The translations under genes and the position numbers were made by a program. Positions 58,527 through 64,000 of a stretch of DNA of 64,000 nucleotides are shown here, piece by piece. This stretch comes from VXPW01 sp965115815 (GTDB taxonomy: Bacteria > Pseudomonadota > Alphaproteobacteria > TMED109). The notes beneath the pieces are model-generated. The model saw only the letters and a program-made list of their open reading frames with translations, was not told the origin of the DNA and did no database searches. How positions within the stretch are numbered: position 1 is the first letter of the stretch; each line of letters begins with the position of its first letter. The stretch lies in assembly GCA_965115815.1 (NCBI GenBank), contig OZ220465.1:558001-622000 (forward strand). The letters run 5' to 3'.

Positions 58527-60336
58527 CAAGCAACGGCCAGGTGGGGAGATCATTCCTCCGGAGTTGGCTGTCAAGGCGATGCGCGACAGTGGGTACAAGA
58601 ACACTGCCTACGCGCTCGCGGAACTGATTGATAACTCCGTTCAGGCTCACGCCACTGGTGTCGAGATCATTTGCATCGAAAAGCACCAGAAGATCAACGA
58701 GCGGATCAGACGGAGACTCCATGCAATTGGGATCCTCGACAACGGCGAGGGCATGAAGCCTGAGACGCTTCGCCTTGCACTCCAATTCGGCAATGGTACG
58801 CACTTGACGGATCGCAAAGGCATCGGACGCTTCGGAATGGGCTTGCCGAATTCGTCGATCTCTCAGTGCCGGCGCGTAGAAGTGTGGACATGGCAAAACG
58901 GACCAGACAATGCCATGTACACTTATCTTGATGTCGATGAGATCGAAAACCGCAAGATGTTCGCGGTCCCGGTACCTTCGCATCGTATGCTGCCCGATAA
59001 ATGGCGCGCACGATCCAACATACTTCACACAACCGGTACGCTGGTTCTGTGGAGCAATTTTGACGATCATCGGTTGAGTTGGCGCGGTGCGCGAGCAACT
59101 CTTCGGAATACTGAATCGTTGATTGGTCGCATGTACCGCAAGTTTATCGATAACGGCAAGCTGTCCATTCGTCTGCTTGCTTTGATTGAAGGGCAGGCGG
59201 TTACCGATGAATCCGTTCGCGTCAACGATCCGCTCTACCGAATGAAACCTTCCTCTACCCCAGCTCCGTTTGATGGCAAGCCGATGTTCGATTCCTGGGG
59301 CGATCGGGACGAAAAGTTTTCGATTCACTATGACGGCGCCGATCACGACATCATTGTGCGGATGAGCTGGGCGCGTCAAGAGACCGTGCCCGAGGATAAG
59401 AGTGATCGCGGGAGCAAGCCATATGGCAGGCACGCAGCCAAGAACATCGGTCTTTCGATCATTCGCGAGGGCCGCGAACTGGATTTAGACCCGTCTTGGG
59501 CCAACAGTTACGATCCCACCGAGCGGTGGTGGGGTGTGGAAGTTGAATTTCCATCAACCTTGGACGAGGTGTTCGGTGTTACCAACACCAAGCAGAACGC
59601 GACCACCTTTTCCCACATGGCCCAATTCGAGTGGGGAGCCGAAGCAAATCCTGGCGAATCCCTGTCCGATTTTTGCGACCGTATCCAGAGTGATGGAGAT
59701 CCTCGGGCGCTCTTATTGCCCGTTGTCAATCACATACGTCGACAAATCAAGGAAGTGCGTAAGCGCCTAAAGAAACAAACAGCCGGCCATCGAACAGGAC
59801 CGGGTAGACACGAAGAAGGCCCTTCGGTCGAAGATTTGGCGACAACCCAGTTTATAGAACGTGTGCGGCAAGGACATCAGACCGATGCTGACGGTGAGGA
59901 GTTCACAGAAGAAGATCGTGAGAGTTTTGAGAGAAATTTGACGGAGGACAAAGATTACCCGGCTGATGTGGCAGAAAATATTGCTAACGCGACAATTTCT
60001 CGCAAGCGCAAGGTCGTGTTTTTAACCAAGGCAATGGAGGGATACGCTTTCTTCAACGTAGAACACCATCATGGAGGTCTGACTGCTATTGTTTTCAACA
60101 CCAATCATCCATTTCATGAAAAATTGCTGGAGTCGCTGGTTCCCCGTGTCGGTAACGAGACTGACGCTGATCTGATGGATCGAATTCATCGAGCTTCGGA
60201 TACGCTGGAGCTACTTTTTGCCGCTTGGGCGCGCTACGAAATGGAAGAAGTGCAACAACAAAATCAACTGTTCGATATGCGCCAAGAATGGGGAAAGATG
60301 GCACGTTTCTTCCTGACCGACCAGGAAGGTCCATAG
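58504..60336 (+). CDS. GHKL-family ATPase, restriction module
   Basis: A 610-residue protein with a Bergerat ATP-binding fold at residues 30-150: ALAELIDNSVQA (N box), GILDNGEGM (G1), KGIGRFGMGLPN (G2). The architecture recalls MORC/Hsp90-like ATPases, common in defence islands. The C-terminal half is charged and predicted helical. I use the ATG at 58504, preceded by GGGAGG, inside the helicase gene; the open frame runs back to 58459. More AT-rich than the core genes. Confidence 0.78.
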   Translation: MSQETTADKQRPGGEIIPPELAVKAMRDSGYKNTAYALAELIDNSVQAHATGVEIICIEKHQKINERIRRRLHAIGILDNGEGMKPETLRLALQFGNGTHLTDRKGIGRFGMGLPNSSISQCRRVEVWTWQNGPDNAMYTYLDVDEIENRKMFAVPVPSHRMLPDKWRARSNILHTTGTLVLWSNFDDHRLSWRGARATLRNTESLIGRMYRKFIDNGKLSIRLLALIEGQAVTDESVRVNDPLYRMKPSSTPAPFDGKPMFDSWGDRDEKFSIHYDGADHDIIVRMSWARQETVPEDKSDRGSKPYGRHAAKNIGLSIIREGRELDLDPSWANSYDPTERWWGVEVEFPSTLDEVFGVTNTKQNATTFSHMAQFEWGAEANPGESLSDFCDRIQSDGDPRALLLPVVNHIRRQIKEVRKRLKKQTAGHRTGPGRHEEGPSVEDLATTQFIERVRQGHQTDADGEEFTEEDRESFERNLTEDKDYPADVAENIANATISRKRKVVFLTKAMEGYAFFNVEHHHGGLTAIVFNTNHPFHEKLLESLVPRVGNETDADLMDRIHRASDTLELLFAAWARYEMEEVQQQNQLFDMRQEWGKMARFFLTDQEGP

Positions 60337-60337
60337 C

Positions 60338-61285
60338 ATGGACATTGTGTCTCCTGGTGATGCTGTCCTGGGGCTCGTGAAAAATGCATCTGACCGGCTC
60401 ATCATCGCCGCTCCCTACATGAAAAGGTCAGCGATACGTCGTATGATCAATGTGATTCCCGATACGGTGTCAGATTTGACATGCATTACACGGTGGCTGC
60501 CTGAGGACATTGCCTCAGGCGTATGCGATCTCGAAATTGTCGACGACGTACTAAGTGTTCAAGGTGGGCAACTCCTGGTTCACCCACATCTGCATGCGAA
60601 GTACTATTCGAACGGTAAAGAAACTCTTGTAGGCTCTGCCAATCTTACATCGCGCGGCCTCGGCTGGCATACACCCGCCAATATCGAGCTTCTCGTTGCC
60701 CTACCTTCCGAGTTTCCGGGACTGGAAAATTGGGAGTCTGTGCTACTGAACTCTGCCATCCAAGTCACCGAGAAGCTGTGCCATCAAATTTCGCATCAGG
60801 CAGACCAGTTCAAACGGACCGGACCGATAGGCCATTCACCAGAAGTGGAGGAGGCCGGGACTCCGGTGTCTTTTGTACTGTGGGTACCTCAATGTCCGGT
60901 TCCGGAACATCTTTGGACAGTTTATTGTGGCGGTGGTTCCGATACCATGGTTAGCAGCGCATTCAATGCTGCACAGGATGATCTGAAGGCACTGTCTCCT
61001 CCACAAGGATTAAGCGAAGAAATGTTCACCGCTTACATAGCAGGAATACTCAGACAAATGCCGCTAATTGCAGAAATAGAGAAGCTGTCTGCTGCTGGTC
61101 TGACAGACACAGGAGCGCAGGATTTTTTATCGGAGCGTCTTGGTCGACAGAATGAAGGTATCGAAGGATGCGTTCAGATATGGCGTACCGTAAAATTGTG
61201 GTTGATTTATTTTTTCCCGAAAATCTACAGGCTGGAAACTGGTCAGGAGGTTTTGGTTAGAGGAAGGGAAATTTCCCGACGTTAA
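60338..61285 (+). CDS. PLD-family nuclease, restriction module
   Basis: A 315-residue protein with one HKD-type motif: HLHAKYY (His86, Lys88) then LVGSANLTSRGLG (Asn102). Single-motif PLD nucleases dimerise to form an active site. Its ATG lies one base after the stop of the GHKL gene. It would be the DNA-cleaving component of the system. It has the highest AT content of the operon. Confidence 0.75.
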   Translation: MDIVSPGDAVLGLVKNASDRLIIAAPYMKRSAIRRMINVIPDTVSDLTCITRWLPEDIASGVCDLEIVDDVLSVQGGQLLVHPHLHAKYYSNGKETLVGSANLTSRGLGWHTPANIELLVALPSEFPGLENWESVLLNSAIQVTEKLCHQISHQADQFKRTGPIGHSPEVEEAGTPVSFVLWVPQCPVPEHLWTVYCGGGSDTMVSSAFNAAQDDLKALSPPQGLSEEMFTAYIAGILRQMPLIAEIEKLSAAGLTDTGAQDFLSERLGRQNEGIEGCVQIWRTVKLWLIYFFPKIYRLETGQEVLVRGREISRR

Positions 61286-61718
61286 ACGATTCCGTCCGAA
61301 CGTGCCTGCTGCGGCCGCGGCGGGCACGGGATTGAGCAACGCCGGCGTGCCCTGCGTCAGGTCCGGGACCGGAACCCGGAGCGTTCGCCCATGGGAGGCC
61401 CGGGCCGCCAAGCGGGTCCCGAGACGATCCTTGCCGTCTCCCCGACGCCGACAGGTTCCGGCTCGGACGGCGGCGGTGCATCCGTCCTGCCGCGGGAGAT
61501 CCGGACGCCGGAGATCACCGGGAAGGATTTGGGCCTCACGGGTGGATGCGGCGAACCGTTCCCGGCCAACGCCGTACGGCCGTTGCACCGTCCTGCCTAG
61601 ACGCGGCGCCGGGCGGATCCCTCGAGACGAGGGCGGGGTGTTCGGTGGGGTTGGAGTCTGTCTCGGGGACACCGCCAATGTCCTCCCCGCCATTGTTGCT
61701 GCGGACCGGGCGATGCCG
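61286..61718. other. gene-free interval after the defence operon
   Basis: GC content rises sharply at about 61300, marking the right edge of the acquired segment. A GTGCCTGC...GCGGGCAC hairpin at about 61302-61330 could end transcription. No gene supported. Confidence 0.4.
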
Positions 61719-62945
61719 TTAGCATCGCCGGCCGTGCAGCCGGTCCGGACCTGCAGGGACGTCCCCGGACGGGACGGGTTCGTGCAGCGATCGTAGTTCC
61801 CGACAGAGATCTTCAAGGCCGATGACGTCCACCCCCTCCGTCTTCGGATAGCGTTCGTTGCCTGAACAGATCACGAAACAGTGTTCCGGATGCAGGTCTT
61901 CTCGTGCGGCAAAGAAGCTCCGTTCGAGTTTCGGCGCGAGCCCTTGTTTGATTTCGATGGCCCACAGCCCTCGGCCCGGCAGTTCCAGAAGCAGGTCGAT
62001 CTCCGCCCCGGAAGCGGATCGGTAGAAGCTCCCCGAAGTGCGCTCCGGCGCCGCGCGCAGGAGATTCTCGATCACGAATCCCTCCCAGCTGGCGCCGACC
62101 ACCGGATGGCCGAGCAGCGCCTCCCGATCGTCGATTCCGAGCAGCGTGTGGACCAGGCCGCTGTCGCGGATGTACGTCCTGGAGGACTTGACCAGGCGCT
62201 TGCCGGCATTTCCGCGATGGGGCGGCAGCTTGCGGATCACCAGCAGGTCGACCATGAGGTCGAGATACCGGGCGACCGTCTTGCCGTCCACGGCAAGATT
62301 GCGGGCCAGCTGCGCCGCGTTCAGAAGCTGGCCCTGCGCATGCGCCAGCATGGTCCAGAAGCGCCGCAGGGTTTCGGCCGGAATTCTGGGCCCGACCTGC
62401 GGGATGTAGCGCTCCAGATAGGTCCGGAGGAAGTTCTCTCGCCAGACGGCACTGGCCGATCCGCTGTCTGCCAGATAGCTGTCGGGGAATCCGCCGCGGG
62501 TCCACAACCGATCCCGGTGCTCCGGCGGCACTTCCGATACGTCGAGCGGATCGAGATCCATGTAGGCGATTCGCCCGGCCAGGCTCTCGCTCGATTGTCT
62601 CAAGAGTTCGCCGGAAGCCGATCCGAGAAGGAGGAAACGGCCCTGTGGCCGGCCGCGGCGGCGCCCGTCATCGATCAGGCCCCGCAGTTCCCGGAACAGT
62701 TCCGGCATGAACTGGATCTCGTCGAAAATGACCAGCCGGTCTTCGTGCGCGGAGAGATACAGCGCCGGATCGGACAGCCGGCGTCGATCCGACAGACGCT
62801 CCAGGTCCAGATAGATGCTGGACCGCGCTTCCCCGATCGCCCGGGCAAGCGTGGTCTTGCCGACCTGCCGCGGCCCGAGCAGGGCCACGGCCGGAAACTG
62901 ATCCAGTCGGGAGAGGAGGGTCGGTGACAGTCGTCGTGCGATCAT
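61719..62945 (-). CDS. AAA ATPase with DUF4143
   Basis: A 408-residue member of the AAA_14/DUF4143 family. Walker A is LLGPRQVGKTTLA (about residues 22-34), Walker B RLVIFDEIQFMPEL, then RFLLLGSASGELLRQSSESLAGR, the winged-helix region, and a nuclease-like C-terminal domain with ASGAEIDLLLEL...WAIEIKQG (a D..ExK pattern). The role of these proteins is poorly known. The start is the ATG at 62945, fixed by the family start MIARRL; the frame is open to 63146. Confidence 0.82.
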   Translation of the reverse strand: MIARRLSPTLLSRLDQFPAVALLGPRQVGKTTLARAIGEARSSIYLDLERLSDRRRLSDPALYLSAHEDRLVIFDEIQFMPELFRELRGLIDDGRRRGRPQGRFLLLGSASGELLRQSSESLAGRIAYMDLDPLDVSEVPPEHRDRLWTRGGFPDSYLADSGSASAVWRENFLRTYLERYIPQVGPRIPAETLRRFWTMLAHAQGQLLNAAQLARNLAVDGKTVARYLDLMVDLLVIRKLPPHRGNAGKRLVKSSRTYIRDSGLVHTLLGIDDREALLGHPVVGASWEGFVIENLLRAAPERTSGSFYRSASGAEIDLLLELPGRGLWAIEIKQGLAPKLERSFFAAREDLHPEHCFVICSGNERYPKTEGVDVIGLEDLCRELRSLHEPVPSGDVPAGPDRLHGRRC

Positions 62946-63152
62946 CGCTGCAATTATGGCATGGAATTCCGGTATTGCAAGGATGTCCGGCCGCCGACCG
63001 GAGGGATTCCGAAGACGGCGAGGACCGCCCCGGCATGCGGTGACGGAGCGGCGGGATCCCCCGAACCCGTCCCGTAGTCGGCCGTTCCCGGTCCGCCGGG
63101 TGCCCGCCCGGACCCGGAGCGCCGCGCCCGATCGGGCGCCGTGCAAGGGGTC

Positions 63153-64000
63153 TCAGGTCAGCCCGAACTCCTCGAAGAAGTCGTTCCCCTTGTCGTCGAT
63201 TACCATGAAGGCGGGGAAATCCACCACCTCGATGCGCCAGACGGCTTCCATGCCGAGCTCCGGATAGGCGAGGCACTCCACGTTCCGGATGTTGCGGGCG
63301 GCCAGCTCCGCGCCGGGGCCGCCGATCGAACCGAGATAGAAGCCGCCGTGGGTGCGGCACGCCTCGACCACCGCCCGGGACCGGTTGCCCTTGGCGAGCA
63401 TGACGAGGCTGCCGCCCGCGGCCTGGAACGCATCGACGTAGCTGTCCATCCGGCCGGCCGTGGTCGGGCCGAACGATCCGGTCGGCCGGCCGGCCGGGGT
63501 CTTGGCCGGCCCGGCATAGTAGACGGGGTGGTTCCGAAGGTAGTCGGGCAGCGACCCCTCGCGCTCGAGGTGTTCACGGAGCCGGCCGTGGGCCAGATCG
63601 CGCGCCACCACCATCGGTCCGGACAGCGACAGGCGGGTGCGCACCGGGAGCCGGGACAGTTCGGCTCGGATGTCGGACATGGGCCGACGGAGATCGAGGG
63701 CGACCGCATCGTCCTCGAGGAGTTCGGCGTCGATCTCGGGAAGGAACCGGGCCGGGTTGCGCTCGAGCTCCTCCAGGAACACGCCCTCGGCCGTGATTCT
63801 GGCGCGGGCCTGGCGGTCGGCCCCGCAACTCACTCCGACGGCGATCGGCAGGCTGGCCCCGTGCCGCGGGAGCCGGATCACCCGGACATCGTGACAGAAG
63901 TACCGGCCGCCGAACTGGGCGCCGATTCCAAAGGATCGGGTCATCTCGAGCACGGCGTGTTCGAGATCGCGGTCGCGGAACGCCCGGCCGTCGTCGCTGC
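63153..64000 (-). CDS. class I fumarate hydratase, C-terminal part (runs off window)
   Basis: At least 282 residues of a class I (iron-sulfur) fumarase: SFGIGAQFGGRYFCHDVRVIRLPRHGAS, GVSCGADRQ, LSGPMVVARDLAHGRL, YYAGPAKTPAGRPTGSFGPTTAGRMDSY, GNRSRAVVEACRTHGGFYLGSIGG and EVVDFPAFMVIDDKGNDFF. It interconverts fumarate and malate in the TCA cycle. The N-terminal part with most cluster cysteines lies beyond 64000. Confidence 0.92.
   Translation of the reverse strand, partial: SDDGRAFRDRDLEHAVLEMTRSFGIGAQFGGRYFCHDVRVIRLPRHGASLPIAVGVSCGADRQARARITAEGVFLEELERNPARFLPEIDAELLEDDAVALDLRRPMSDIRAELSRLPVRTRLSLSGPMVVARDLAHGRLREHLEREGSLPDYLRNHPVYYAGPAKTPAGRPTGSFGPTTAGRMDSYVDAFQAAGGSLVMLAKGNRSRAVVEACRTHGGFYLGSIGGPGAELAARNIRNVECLAYPELGMEAVWRIEVVDFPAFMVIDDKGNDFFEEFGLT

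Overview
The window looks like a high-GC chromosome of an alphaproteobacterium, probably Rhodospirillales-like. The evidence is gene order: ubiE is divergent from mutM, followed by a small secreted protein, an enoyl-CoA hydratase, rpsT, dnaA, dnaN, recF and gyrB. There is also a class A penicillin-binding protein, infC-thrS, and a class I fumarase running off the right edge. No rRNA, tRNA or CRISPR array was found.

Layout. 1-2.7 kb: an ISNCY-type transposase, a Panacea/SocA-like protein and a small IS630-derived miniature element. 2.8-27.2 kb: a conserved core of tadA, a NUDIX hydrolase, Rieske and EVE proteins, ubiE, mutM, enoyl-CoA hydratase, rpsT, dnaA-dnaN-recF-gyrB, a class A PBP, an MBL-fold hydrolase, an SMP-30-like secreted protein, an alpha/beta hydrolase, infC and thrS. 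Two oddities stand out here. dnaN encodes two complete sliding clamps in one 806-residue chain, and infC appears to start at AUC. A decayed Tn5-like transposase lies between rpsT and dnaA.

27.8-50.3 kb is a repeat- and transposon-rich accessory region. Six near-identical copies of one unrecognised gene are present. Each encodes an N-terminal membrane helix, a coiled-coil rod built from exact 11- and 7-residue units whose number differs in every copy, and a constant C-terminal domain. Each cassette ends at a 17-bp palindrome, mostly flanked by roughly 0.3-kb diverged inverted repeats. Three copies are dispersed among broken elements: IS4-like, IS630, three DUF4338(DruA-like)-ISAs1 fusions, a group II intron reverse transcriptase, and several MITEs with readable target duplications. 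The last three copies form a tandem array that runs directly into the 3' end of sspA.

50.3-61.3 kb is a DNA phosphorothioation defence island. sspA (cysteine desulfurase) diverges from sspB (DUF4007), sspC (large ATPase) and sspD (PAPS-reductase-like). These are followed by a DEAH helicase, a GHKL ATPase and a PLD-type nuclease that plausibly form the restriction module, comparable to the described SspFGH module. The genes overlap or are tightly spaced and the distal ones are visibly more AT-rich, which fits horizontal acquisition. After it come a DUF4143 AAA ATPase and the partial fumarase.

Product assignments rest on reading translated motifs by eye. Starts were chosen by ribosome binding sites and family N-termini. 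No database search was run.
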